Assembly (NCBI RefSeq): GCF_001638985.1
Contig: NW_017265166.1
Coordinates: 388,435-452,434 of the forward strand
Length of the DNA stretch: 64,000 nucleotides
Reading direction: 5' to 3'
Origin: Phycomyces blakesleeanus NRRL 1555(-)
Lineage: Eukaryota > Mucoromycota > Mucoromycetes > Mucorales > Phycomycetaceae
This document shows, one piece after another, positions 34,464 through 46,570 of this stretch. A program made the translations under genes and the position numbers. The notes below the pieces were generated by a model that did not search any database, was not told the origin of the DNA, and saw only the letters and a list, made by a program, of their open reading frames with translations. Numbering within the stretch: position 1 is the stretch's first letter; every line of letters begins with the position of its first letter.

Positions 34464-36102
34464 ATGACAATCTCTAATGATCTTCAACTCAAAGAAGAAA
34501 CAAGAACTGGGCCTCTCCAATGCATTCTATCAAGGATGCTTGTAGGTCTTGTTGATGAATGTGGCAATCGATTGATGGTGGAGGAGGAATTAGCTTTCTT
34601 CAGACTTGCATTTGGAGATCTTAATGTGCTCACCAACCAACATAATCAAATTTATTTTAAAGTAAATAGAGACAAGAGTGTATAGATTGCGGCTAATTGA
34701 GCAATCTCTTCTTTTTCTATTTGTCAATATTAGCATCCTGCATTCATTGGAAAAAGTGTGTTGAACTTGGCTGTATCAAACTTCCTTTCAGCAGAATACC
34801 AATGGATAGACCAGGAGAAGATGGAACAAATGTATACTCTTATATTCTCAAACGATAAGCTTTACGAGATGATCGAGATTTTCTTTGAATTTGATAAATA
34901 CCGTGTTGATAGCAGTTTGAACGACAATACCGTATTGATAGTCGATGCTTTTATTGGCATACTTTATGAACATCATGAGTACTCACTCGGTCGTTGAACA
35001 ATGGATAACTTCTCTCTTGAAACTATTCTGTCCAGTGATATTTAAGCTTTTACCTAGAGCACTATACAATCGGCTTTTTGGATTGGAAAATGAAGAGAAT
35101 GATGTTTCTATTTTCAAAAAACCTGAAACAACCGAGAAGTTCTTAAACTATGTTGTTCGTGGAAAAGGGGATATTAGAGCGATAAATATCGAGACTGTAC
35201 TACCAGCCCCATTGTCCGGGTGGAGCGTGGAGATCAAATACAAACTATCGCCCAAAGCAGAATGGTATATACATAGCCGCCATAGTCCCAGTAAGAGGAA
35301 GGCGCGTGAGCTAGCTATAATAGATATCGTGTCGTATTATTACAAGAACCCAGAGATGATCCACAGTCATCACCTACCGTCCCTCAATTCCCGTGAAAGC
35401 CCTGAAAATGTATTACTCATACCATACGAAGACTATTATGACATAGAACTTTCTCTCAAATCTCTTATGATCTTAAAGCCGGTTGTAAAAAAAGAAGATA
35501 TTTTGGAGGGAGCTGGTTACAAAAGGAGAATAATGTTTTTGGATGCTGACGACGACGACAATGATTTGATGGTTGCACTGCTAGGTGACTTATTGGCAAA
35601 GGATATTGCAGAAAAGCTAAGTGTTGAGGAGAGCTTATCGAAGAATGACTCCCACAATCCTAATAAGGAACCAAGCATATCCCAAAACCTATATCCTCGC
35701 TCTACCGATTATATTGATCCTTGCTACTTAACCAAGCCTCCTGATTCATCTATCAGAGATATTAAGCATGATATATCTACTTTTAGCGTGTACAAACAAG
35801 AAGATCTTGACAGTGTAAAAGCGGCAATTGCTCAGAGGCCTAGATTAAAAAGGGCTTTAAACGATAATACTCGACAAAGACAGCCAAAGGATTACATTGA
35901 GAGGATCAAATATATATTAGGCGCTGATATAACAATAACTCTAGAAAGCTTTGGGCCCCAGCACTCACTTTTATTTAAAGCTACATGTCTCTTCAGATTA
36001 AGTAAATTTGAAATCGTCACAAAGGCAGTGCTGTCTAAGAAAAGTGAAGCTGAAATGCAAGCTTACCGGAATTTGATCGATCTTTTGAAAGAGCAAAAAT
36101 AA
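34464..36102 (+). CDS. R3B2-like atypical RNase III with two dsRNA-binding domains, frameshifted
   Basis: Exon 1 is 34464-34661 and exon 2 is 34734-36102. The first ATG (34464) is used. The frame is open to TGA at 34995-34997, but protein similarity continues one base shifted from 34990. This implies one extra base near 34989 in the CTCGGTCG context. Allowing for that, the product is about 521 residues. An RNase III-like fold spans about 50-165 (HPAFIGKSVLNLAVSNFL, IFSNDKLYEM, then VDAFIGILYEH). Its usual signature ERLEFLGDAVL is not kept: the catalytic GD is GK, so canonical cleavage is doubtful. dsRBD1 is about 198-271 and dsRBD2 about 446-521 (GPQHSLLFKATCLF, then SKKSEAEMQAYRNLIDLL). This layout (one degenerate RIIID, two dsRBDs) is that of R3B2, the Mucorales RNase III of the Dicer-independent RNA degradation pathway. 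Confidence 0.7.
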
Positions 36103-36547
36103 TGATGGACTACTAAAATAAAGTAAAATAAAACAAACCAGGTTTGCAATGTTTTTGCTTCATAATTTATAAACCAGTAAAAGTATTCATGTGAAGCCCA
36201 ATCATCTATACACACACACACACACATATATATATACAAAAAATTGGTCATACTATTAGTCAGTCCAACACTGTTTATTCACCTAGTATGTGTAGTAAAT
36301 TTATTCCACTCAATAGGCATAAACATCCTATCTGATATTGATTCTAGGGGAGAATATACATACTTTGGGGATAGGCACTTTTAGTCAGCTAATTGTTGAA
36401 TACAAGTCTAATGAGAAACATTAGTACGACTATATATACATAAATCCAATATGCAAAATATTACGACCATTATAAGAATAGGCTTTAATGTAAGAGTTTT
36501 GATAAAATGCTCATAAAAAAACAGGCTTAAAGTATCGTATACATGGA
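36103..36547. other. Convergent intergenic region
   Basis: 3' flanks of the R3B2-like gene and the F-box gene, which face each other. It holds a (CA)n(TA)n run near 36210-36237 and no gene. Confidence 0.7.
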
Positions 36548-38461
36548 TCAATGTAGACTATCAAACATTTTCTGCCACGTATGTTCATTACTGAACCATT
36601 TTCCAGTAATCGTATGACGCTCTAAACTTCCGCACTGCAGCATAACGTATCCATTAGGTAGACTATCGCTCCAATTCTTTTTTGTAAAATATCCAACATC
36701 AGTATACGGAACCGTCATATTCTTAGAGAAGATCCGACTACTCTTAAAACTACTAAAGTACTTGATAGCCATCTCGCTTTCGTTTCGTGCTAGATTCCAA
36801 ACCTCAGAAGACCATTCATCCCTGCAAAATGTATTGTATACTGTGTAGAACCAACTCGTTTTCTTGTATATTTCCAAGAGCCCGTTCTGGGCGGACTCAT
36901 TGTCTATTTGACGATCGCAGTAAGGACTTTTCTCGAAAAGATTCTCGGATATACAGATAAGGTTTATAGTCCGGCTATCAATGTTGGCATTTAGAGATGT
37001 GGTAAATAAGACTTGGTGAAGTTGAAGAGTCTGAAGGTGAGTGTAAGACATGTCAATAACAAGACTTCCTGTGTTTTCAGAGATATCACCAGACACCGTA
37101 GATTTGCTAAGGCACATGTGCTCCAATCTCCTGCACCGAAAAGAAATATATTCAAGTATGCTAGCAGAAATAGATAGCTTTCCGATAATCAGCATACGTA
37201 GCGAATGTATATTTGAAGCTGTCAATGTAGATGTAGGTGCTGATGCAAATGAATCAGGACCAACAGAGAGTAGCCCAGAATCTACTTTTAGTCTTTTGAG
37301 AGAGACGCAGTGATCCAAAAGAACGTCCAATGCAACAGAAGAACGACGGACATCAATGTACATATCAACCAGACAAGGGTAATGATCCATGGACTCCGTG
37401 ATTATCCAATTTCTAGAATAGCTGGTACATTCTTTAATATAAAGTGTCTCTAAAGTCTTTGAATACGAATTAAAAGACTCTTTGATAACATCTCGGATTG
37501 TAACAGCAGTGTTTATATACGAATAGGCAAAGTAATCGATGTATCTGACTGGAATATCAAAGAAACGAAATAATTTCCAAATGATAGGTTCCAATTGCCT
37601 TGAATTCTCTTCGACGTTTATTTTGACTGTGTTCAAGCGTTTTAGGACGGCCGAATCCATTCTGAGCATCAATTTGGACTGACTGGCAAGTTCATCAGAC
37701 GTATCGTTGTGTTCAAAGGTCAACTCCTCCAGTACTTGTAGACTTGGATATTTGAAAGCAAAGTAACACAACCATCCATATGTTGAATTCCGGACATTAA
37801 AATGCACGCTTCTTACGCTGGGTGCTGGTGTTACGTCGATGATTCTCACAAGATCGTCTGCTGTGAGGACAGGAGGTTGTACTTCTAGTCTGATGCTCTC
37901 CAGGTGAGGCATATAATCATGGATCTTATCAATATCTTCCAATGTAATTGACGGCGAAATGACTCCACAATCTTGATCTAAGTTCAATATCTTAAGGTTT
38001 GGTAAAAAAGGGAATACGCGCATAAATTCCCTAATCGGATCAATGTCTTCCCAGTCAGACAGGTCTACGTGTAGCTGTGTAAGAGATTCCCATAATCTCC
38101 AATCTGCCTGTGTTCCAAAGCCGTCTTCGCTTATAGAAGAATTCGAGCAGTAAAGGCGATCTAGGTTTGGCAATAGCTGCTGAATAAGAAGAAGCTGGTC
38201 ATCGGCAATACATATATTCCCGTTCAAAGTTAAGGCTCGGACATGCCGGCCGTTTCTTTTGTAAACACTGTGTTTAGCTGATTCTATATTGCAAATTCCG
38301 TCCAGAGAGTTTTGGCAAGATATATTAATATTATTCCACAATGATTCTTCAAGAGCTGTCCTCCATGAACTGAATGCATCGATACAATTGATCTTGTCTT
38401 TGTAAAAAAGAAACTTTACAATTGTAGCGATAATCTCGAACGGAAGATCCTGCGCAATCAT
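36548..38461 (-). CDS. F-box protein with leucine-rich-like repeats
   Basis: 637 residues, intronless, from ATG at 38461. The N-terminus is an F-box (about 5-50): LPFEIIATIVKFLFYKDKIN, then W at SSWRTALEESLWNNINIS. This is the Skp1-binding part of SCF ubiquitin ligases. The rest reads as irregular LRR-like blocks (LTLNGNICIADDQ, LPNLDRLYCSNS, LPNLKILNLDQD, LESIRLEV, LRMLIIGKLSIS, LEHMCLSKSTVS), the usual substrate-binding part. The C-terminus NWSDSLPNGYVMLQCGSL recurs in the fragment at 1-324, showing an expanded local family. The substrate is unknown. Confidence 0.85.
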   Translation of the reverse strand: MIAQDLPFEIIATIVKFLFYKDKINCIDAFSSWRTALEESLWNNINISCQNSLDGICNIESAKHSVYKRNGRHVRALTLNGNICIADDQLLLIQQLLPNLDRLYCSNSSISEDGFGTQADWRLWESLTQLHVDLSDWEDIDPIREFMRVFPFLPNLKILNLDQDCGVISPSITLEDIDKIHDYMPHLESIRLEVQPPVLTADDLVRIIDVTPAPSVRSVHFNVRNSTYGWLCYFAFKYPSLQVLEELTFEHNDTSDELASQSKLMLRMDSAVLKRLNTVKINVEENSRQLEPIIWKLFRFFDIPVRYIDYFAYSYINTAVTIRDVIKESFNSYSKTLETLYIKECTSYSRNWIITESMDHYPCLVDMYIDVRRSSVALDVLLDHCVSLKRLKVDSGLLSVGPDSFASAPTSTLTASNIHSLRMLIIGKLSISASILEYISFRCRRLEHMCLSKSTVSGDISENTGSLVIDMSYTHLQTLQLHQVLFTTSLNANIDSRTINLICISENLFEKSPYCDRQIDNESAQNGLLEIYKKTSWFYTVYNTFCRDEWSSEVWNLARNESEMAIKYFSSFKSSRIFSKNMTVPYTDVGYFTKKNWSDSLPNGYVMLQCGSLERHTITGKWFSNEHTWQKMFDSLH

Positions 38462-38992
38462 TTTTATATATAAAAAAGAGAGAAAGAAAAAGAAACCGGT
38501 CTATTATTCTCAAATGATAGTAACTTTGGTTCCTTTATTGTTTTATTCAATCTGTGAAATGTTACATAACAGTAACGAATGACGGCCCAGCTTCTGATCT
38601 CTTCCTTACTCTTATAATGATAAGGAATTACACCCTCAAACAAATGATACTTTTGTCCCATACGTTTGCTGTATTTTTCTTTCTTTCTTCTTCTGAAAGT
38701 AAAGCTCAACAAATCCTAGTGTTTAATTGAATAAATTATGCTTACATGTTACTATTATTTTCAACCTATATGTCTACCTACTTTTAAAATATTGATAGTC
38801 AAAACCTAATTGTAAGCACTGTTTTTCTTTATTATATACTGTTATTAAAATAATGTTACCATAAAGAAAAACTTGCTCAGCATATATCACAGTCAGTGTT
38901 TGATTTAATTAGAGTGTCGTCAAGAGCATACACAGCCGTTTATCTAAGCCTGAAGCTATATGTTTTTTATTGCTCGAATGTTTTAGTGAAAA
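38462..38992. other. 5' flank of the F-box gene
   Basis: No separate gene was recognised. An 82-codon frame on the minus strand (38712-38464) has no domain. Confidence 0.5.
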
Positions 38993-39975
38993 GCCGAATT
39001 TAGATATTTGTTAAATGATTGTCTAAAAAAGTTGGTTAAATGGTCTTCTACATCAATGGTCTTCTACATCAAAAACTTTATTAATGTCCCAAAAGAAAAG
39101 TTAATGAATAGGCCTCAATATAGCATTTTACGGAACTTATATAGGTTTTATGTAACAATAAGCTGTAGTACACTTCCAAAAACAGGTCTATTTTTAAGAA
39201 AAAGAATTATTTAATTAATAGCCCCAAAAGTGGAAGATAGTTCGAAGAAGTAGTATGTACCACACTTTTACTGAAATCACTTAATATAATATTGCAGCAT
39301 ATAAAGTAGTTTTTAACTCGGCTCAATAGGAGTCTGTGTTTGGTGCTCATATCTCTTAATATATCCAATCCTTCTTTCACGTACTAGGAACGAATTTGTA
39401 ATACATCGAAAGAGAAATTCGGTATAATAAGAAATACGAGTACCAAACACAGCTTGTTAATTTCAGGAGAGATACTATTGGGGTTTCAAGGCTTTGTTAT
39501 TGCCTTTTGCTTGCTACTTCATACTACTTTATATTGTTTCATTTTGCAATATAATTATTATATACTTTAATAAAATCAAAACACATTATATAATAATAAC
39601 ATAAGAGGTAAACTCTGCCGTTTACAATATAAATATCTTTCAGTTTAACAAGACTTACACTGAGAAGCAAGTAAAATATAATATAAGCGATTCTTAGAAC
39701 GGCATTCTAGTAAAAGTGTGGTACATACTACTTCTTCGAACTATCTTCCACTTTTGGGGCTATTAATTAAATAATTCTTTTTCTTAAAAATAGACCTGTT
39801 TTTGGAAGTGTACTACAGCTTATTGTTACATAAAACCTATATAAGTTCCGTAAAATGCTATATTGAGGCCTATTCATTAACTTTTCTTTTGGGACATTAA
39901 TAAAGTTTTTGATGTAGAAGACCAAAAACATTTATTTAGACAAACCACCGTGGATGAAAAATCTAAATTTTCTAT
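38993..39975. mobile_element. Foldback element with long inverted arms
   Basis: The arm at about 38993-39262 is repeated in reverse complement at about 39708-39975. The innermost 220 bp or so (about 39044-39262 against 39708-39925) are nearly identical, e.g. AATAGGCCTCAATATAGC against GCTATATTGAGGCCTATT. The outer parts have mismatches and small gaps. The left arm carries a local direct duplication of ATGGTCTTCTACATCA. The spacer of about 440 bp has a second inverted pair (GTGTTTGGT near 39338, ACCAAACAC near 39442). No transposase is visible. It looks like a foldback or non-autonomous long-TIR transposon; a transcript would form a hairpin with a stem over 200 bp. Confidence 0.75.
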
Positions 39976-42900
39976 TTAAATTTACAAATTCAGTGATTTT
40001 ACACAAACTGCTGTGGATACTCTTAGTATAGTGGCCCCTCAATAATTTCAAGGCTCTGGCGGCCCCCACTATTAAAAACAGGGCTAGACTTTCACGATTC
40101 TCGTTAAGTTCACTTTTACGATCATTTTTGGTCTTGAATCCTTAACGAGGAAGTATTTCAGTCAATCAAGTTATGATAATTCTTATCTGTCAGCTCTTTT
40201 TTTTATTGTATATAGGGTTACTTCTAGCAAAACATGCTTTGACACACACACACTCTCTCTACCTTCATCGGAAGATATATAATCTGCACTCGCTAATTTC
40301 TTTCTTCGATAATTTCAAGGCACTTGTGCTGCTATCCGACTTAACCATCTATGTTTTTAGATTCGTTTCAATTTCTTCTTTGAAACTTTTTATACTAGAA
40401 GCTTTGCATCCTTCTCCTCGGGGAGGGGGTATTGACCTATGTTAAGCTCTATGTATCTTTTCCCTACTGCTAATAGTGTGTATAGAAAGGACAAATATAA
40501 CAAGAAGTATGCTTATAACTATCGCGAAGAGTTGTTATAAGTCAGTGACGATGAAATAAATGTATAAACAAAAGTAAATAAGGGATTTGATCAATAAAAT
40601 AAAGATAGATAAGAATTCTGTTTTATTATTGCTTCATCTGAAGACTTTTATATGTGAACAATATATACTACTTTGTTATAAAGCTCTATTAAAGCAGTAC
40701 CAATGATGAAATACAATGCACAAGGGTATGCCTTGTGCAAGGGGATTGAAGGAAATCCTGCAAAGAGCGTCATACTTCTTTGCAGGATATTCGTGGTCTG
40801 AGCGGAACCAAAAGAACACACACAGTGTCACAAATCACTTAGTAATAACTACTTAGCAAACATCGTCTCTTAGTCATTCACCAATTTTATCATATATCTC
40901 AAAACATATAAATATCTCAAACATTCCAAAAAATAAACATTATCTTTATCTTCATATTCGTTCTATTCCTATTCTCTTTTTGTGTGACTTCTCGAACATT
41001 ACATGAGAAGGTCTATGTCACAAGATATCTAACTTTTGAACACTCCAAATTGATGCCTTTTGGAGTGTCTGGTTTATGTATTCAACTAAAAAAAATTGTA
41101 CTTTTAGAAACAACTCGTATTTTTGCTATTGGGCATTTAAAGAGCTTATTGAAGTGGTGCAAGTTTCCCGAATTTCAGGGTTCTATGCTTTTTGAGAGTG
41201 AAAAAATCGGATATTTTGATCAAAATTCGAGTAATTGTAATATAATAAACCTCGAAGAGGTGGATCACAATGTGTCTCACCAGGTTACTTAAAGCCAAAA
41301 AAAAAACATTGCTTATTTGATTCGATTTTTAATTTTCTATAATTGAAAAGCTATGATTACCATTGGTGTGCATTTGCATATGCTTGTAGAAATCTTAAAA
41401 AATATCATTTCCAGTACACTCATATTTAATCGACCATAGAAAAGGTTCATTTATACAAAGGCTCCGTGCTTCAAACTAAAATAGTCTCAAGCGAACCAAA
41501 GCTAGACTATGAGCCTCAAAGTAATAAGCGGAATCATACTATACAGTACTGTAGCGCATTATATTGTATTACAAAACAAAAGTTATAAATCAAAGCCTTT
41601 AATCCAACAGAGTATTATTTCTAGGTTATTCGTGCATCCAGTTGAGTTCGGTATACAAGCACAAAATATCAAAAGCACTAGATCCTATAAATCGATAATT
41701 AGTAATCGATAGCGTCTTGCTCCCAAACAAACAAAACCTATACGTTCAGTAGCAGTAGATTGTCTCTTTGCTTTCATATTGTGCCGTCAGTCAGTCTGAG
41801 CAATAACAGAAAAAAATAGTAAATAAGCAGAGCCTTTAAAAGGTGATTTATATATATGTAATAGCCATTTTACTAGCTTGATCTATCTGTGACCAGGCTA
41901 GCACAATTGCAAGCACCACTACTTTTTCATGGTGTATAATGTAACTTATATAAATAATTATAATTATCGATAGAATGGTGTATATTTGAACACATATAAA
42001 TGTAAAGTGTTTCAGGCAGTTGGGTTATTCTGTATTAATTTCTCAGTTGGATTATGATTGGTTTATAAAGTAGTACAAACCAAGGTCGATTGACAAACAC
42101 TAGGCTAGACCCTGTTCTTCTTTTTACTTTTATTTTACTCTAAGAACGATGCTTTAACTTGAGGTACCAACGACTTTCAATAGTCAGGCTGTCAATCCCT
42201 TCATACTGAAGCACTGAAAGTACTTTTATTTCAAGAAAGTATTCCTACACTTTGTGTTTATTAACTCAAGACACTGGTGAAAAAGCTAGAAGAAAAATGG
42301 AAGTCTTTCACACGAAAGAAAAGAAAAGATATAAGCAGCAATTTTTTTCGGGGGTGCTTCTTAAACTAATAAAGTCACAGCATGTGAAACAAACAAACAA
42401 GAAAACAAACAAATAAATATACACAAGACTTTAATTAAAGCTTTATAATCAACACAACTTTACACTTCTTTATTGTAGTTTAACGTCTAGCCGATTAATA
42501 CTTTGTATATCAGTAGTACAGCTAAAATGAACACAGAGGCATATATAGTGTCTCGACAAGTGGCTGTTCAAAAGCATAAGCCTTGTTAACAGAATCACAA
42601 CAGAAAGTAGAATAAAAAAGGGGATGGGGGTCCATAGCAACTGAATAATTTGACATGCATATAGTCCACCAATCGGAAGACATCATTTAAATGTTTTCAT
42701 GCTAAAGTAAAGTCTGGACCACTATTGCTACTATGCTCCTCTAAGCCCCATGACACATGTGATGCTGCACGGACAGCACGGACCTTATGTGACATAAAAA
42801 GAACTAAAACAAAAAAAGAGGCAAAAGAAAAAAACAAAAAGTAAAACAAGTGCCTGCACAGCACGTCCTTCAGAATATAAGTGATACTTCTTTAAAACCC

Positions 42901-43439
42901 AAAACCCATATTTTAAGCATAGATATTAAATAAAGAAGTAAAATAGTAATAATATATACATGCTGTCAAGGCTAAAAGATAAAAGAAAACCGAAAAAGGA
43001 ATAAGAAAAAAACCGAATTTTATAATATATTATCAAACTATCATAATAAAAATAATAAAAAAGAACAGCAACTCATGATTGAGACGTCATGAGTTTTATA
43101 AAAAAAAAACACCTATCCAAACAGAACGCGTCAAAACAACTCTCTTCCACATACCATTAATACTTTATACACTTCTTTACTGCTCTCTCACAAACTGCTT
43201 TAATCAACATAGACGTTAAAGACGAATCATGACCAATACAAATCCATTTTGCTAGTCAAATCTCAGGCTTTTATCATATGTAAAACAGTCAGTAGCAAGA
43301 TATAAGACAACATGTCAAAGCCAGTACACAGCAAAAATGAAATACTGAGGTCCAACACTGGTTTGACCATCAATCCATCCAAAGCCTATTCACACTCAGA
43401 AACAAGAGATAAACTGACAGGACTTACTATATTTCAAGG
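39976..43439. other. Gene-free AT-rich region left of the satellite
   Basis: Small frames at 40173-40445, 40984-41292 (no early ATG) and 41509-41712 have no domain. Several hairpins are present (listed separately), plus CACTCCAAA/TTTGGAGTG near 41041-41069 and ACTCATGA/TCATGAGT near 43073-43095. An inverted CTCGTTAAG/CTTAACGAG pair lies near 40098-40148. Confidence 0.5.
40718..40788. other. Two consecutive perfect hairpins
   Basis: The first is GCACAAGG/CCTTGTGC (40718-40738, 5-nt loop). The second is ATCCTGCAAAG/CTTTGCAGGAT (40755-40788, 12-nt loop). They are only 16 bp apart. They could be a structured RNA, a terminator-like structure or a transposon end; nothing nearby decides. Confidence 0.6.
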
Positions 43440-43675
43440 AGTATATGATATTCATCAAAGACACACATTGTGAAGATTATATTTGTCTAGTCTTTTGACA
43501 AACAAGGTCAACGATAAAAAAATAAGATCTCCATCCAGGCCTACAGGTATATAAAGGCTCGTTGATTAATCATTCACTGTCTTTGATATTTCTGTAGAGA
43601 CTTTTCAGGCAAAGTCAAGCAATCAAGAACAGGTTTCCATCCAGGGCCACAGGTACACCAAGACTCGAGGAGCAT

Positions 43676-44470
43676 ATGCTCATTGTCTTTTGTATGCTTC
43701 TAGTGCCTTCCGTCCAGGTCAAGCATCAGGAATCCGATCAGAGTCCATGGTTATCAGGTATATCAAAACTCTATGAGCAGTTACTCACTTGTTTTTATAT
43801 ATTTGTAGTATCAAATTCCATCCAGGTCAAGCATCAAGGATCCGATCAGAGTCCACGGTTTTCAGGTATATCAAAACTCGATGAGCAGTTAGTCATTTGT
43901 TTTTGTATATTTGTACTATCCATTCCATCCAGGTCAAGCTTCAAGGTTCAAGTCAAGGTCCACGGTTTCAGGTATATCAAAACTCGATGGGCATTTACTC
44001 ACTTGTTTTTGTATATTTCTAGTATCCATTCCATCCAGGTCAAGCTTCAAGGTTCAGGTCAAGGTCCACGGTTATCAGGTATATCAAAACTCGATGAGCA
44101 GATTCTCACTTGTTTTTGTATATTTATAGTATCCATTCCATCCAAGTCAAGGTTCAAGGTTCAGGTCAAGGTCCACCGTTTCAGGTATATCAAAACTCGA
44201 TGGGCATTTACTCACTTGTTTTTGTATATTTGTAGTATCCATTCCATCCAGGTCAAGCATCAAGGATCCGATCAGAGTCCACGGTTATCAGGTATATCAC
44301 AACTCTATGAGCAGTTACTCATTTGTTTTTGTATATTTGTAGTATCCATTCCATCCAGGTCAAGCTTCAAGGTCCAGGTGAAGGTCCACGGTTTTCAGGT
44401 ATATCAAAACTCGATGAGCAGTTACTCACTTGTTTTTGTATATTTGTAGTATCCAATCCATCCAGGAAAA
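43676..44470. repeat. Satellite subfamily A, block 1
   Basis: Units carry GTATATCAAAACTCGATGAG after the GG, TTACTCACTTGTTTTTGTA, and TATCCATTCCATCCAGG. The chance open frame across this block has no meaning as a protein, since the units are about 107 bp and change phase. Confidence 0.8.
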
Positions 44471-46570
44471 GCATCAATGTTCCGATCTCCCAGCTATGGT
44501 CATAGGTATGACAAAACCATATGCGCATTTACTCACTAGCTTTTATCTATTACTAGTGTCAGCCATCCAGGTCAAGTGTCAAGGACCTGATTTCCCGGCA
44601 ATGGGTATAGGTATAGCAAATCGTTGTGGGAATATACTCACTAGTTATAATATATTTATAGTGTTCAGCTATCGATGTCAGGCGTCAAGGTTGCGATCTT
44701 CCAGCCAAGGTTATAGGTATAACAAAACATTATGGAAATATACTCACTGGTCTTAATATGTTTTTAGTGTTCAGTCATCCAGGTCAATCAACAGGATTCT
44801 GATCTCCCGTCCATGGTTATAGGTATAACAAAACGTTATGGCAATATACTCACTATTTTAAATATATTTCTAGTGTTCCGCCAATCATGTCAAGCGTCCA
44901 GGTTCCCATCTCCCTGCCATGGTTATAGATGTAAAAAACATTAGGGACATATACTCACTAGCGTTAATATATGTCTAGTGTTCAGTCATCCAGGTCAAGC
45001 ATCTAGGTTCTGATCGCCAATCCATGGTTAAAGGTATAAAACAACATTATGGGCGTATACTCACTGTTTTTATTTAGTTCTAGTCTCCAGCCATCCAGGT
45101 CAAGCATCAAGGTTCTACTCGCCCGTCAATGGTGACAGGTATAACAAAATGTTATGGGCATATATTCACTAGTTTTAATATATCTCTAGTGTTGGGCCAT
45201 CCAGGTCGAGCATCAAGGTTCCGATCGCCCGTCCATGGTTATAGGTATAAAAAGCATTCTCGGCCTATACTCACTAGCTTTAATATTTTTCTAGTGTTCA
45301 GTTATCCAGGTCAAGCATCAAGGACCCTATCGCCCGCCCATGGTTATAAGTACAAAAAGCATTATGTGCATATACTCATTTTTTTAATCTAGTTCTAGTC
45401 TCCAGGTATCCAGGTCAAGCATCAAGATTCTGATCGCCCGTGCATGGTGATAGGTATAACAAAATGGTATGGGCATATATTCACTAGATTTAATATATTT
45501 CTAGTTTTCAGCCATCCAGGTCAAGCATCATGGTTCCGATCGCCCGTCAATGGTTATAGGTATGAAAAAACATTATGGGCCTATACTCACTAGTTTTTAT
45601 ATTTATTTCTGGTCTTCAGCCATCCGTGTCAAGCATCAAGGACCCGATCGCCCGTCCATGGTTATAGGTATAAAAAACATTATGGGTATACACTCACTAG
45701 TTTTATATATTTCTAGTGTTCAGTCGTCCAGGTCTAGCAACAAGGTTTTGATCGCCCGTCCATGGTGATAGGTATAACAAAGCGATATGGGCATATACTC
45801 TCTAGCTTTAATATACTTTTAGTGTTCAGTCATCCGGATGAAGCGTCAAGGACCCGATCGCACGTCCATGGTTATAGGTATAAAAAAAATTGGTATATAC
45901 TCACTAGTTTTGATTTAGTTCTAGTCTCCAACCATCTGGTCAAACATTAAGGTTCTGATCTCCCAGCCAAGGTTATAGGTATAACAAAACGTTATGGGCA
46001 TATACTCACTAGATTTAATATATGTCTAGTGTTCAGTCATCTAGGACAAGCATCAAGGGGCTGATAGCCCGTCTATAGTTATAGGTAAAAAAAAACATTA
46101 TTGTCATTTACTCACTAGTTTTGATATTTATTTCTAGCCTCCAGCCATTCAGATCAAGCGTCAAGGACCTGATCGCCCCTCCATGGTCATAAGTATAAAA
46201 CAACATTATGGGCATATACTCACTAGCTGTAATATACTTCTTGTGTTCAGTCGTCCAGGTCAAGCATCAAGGTTCTGGTCTCCCCGCCATGGTTATAGGT
46301 ATAAAAAAACATTATGGGCATATACTCACTAGATTTAATATATCTCCAGTCTCCAGCTATCCAGGTCAAGCATCAAGATTCCGATCTCCCCGCCATGGGT
46401 ATAGGTATAAAAAAACATTATGGGCAAATACTCACTAGATTTAATATATCTCCAGTCTCCAGCTATCCAGGTCAAGCATCAAGATTCCGATCTCCCCGCC
46501 ATGGGTATAGGTATAAAAAGCATTATGGGCATATACTCATTATTTTACTCTAGTTCTAGTCTCCGGCCAT
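44471..46570. repeat. Satellite subfamily B, block 1
   Basis: Units carry CCATGGTTATAGGTATAA, ACATTATGGGCATATACTC and TTCTAGTGTTCAG or CTAGTCTCCAG. Two adjacent units at about 46320-46540 are almost identical, a sign of recent unequal exchange. Confidence 0.8.

Noticed and set aside
34930..34980. A short intron that would remove the frameshift in the R3B2-like gene
   Set aside because: The only GT...AG pair of suitable frame would be about 46 nt and would delete the conserved DAFIGILYEH segment, so a one-base frameshift is the better reading.
40984..41292. 102-codon frame as a gene
   Set aside because: It opens without an ATG; the first Met is well inside, and there is no similarity to a known domain.
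43676..44449. 257-codon open frame with repeated SIQVKHQGSDQSP-like peptide in the satellite
   Set aside because: The frame switches between repeat phases and exists because the unit is near 105-107 bp; neighbouring copies of the same units are closed or in another frame. It is not evidence for a protein.
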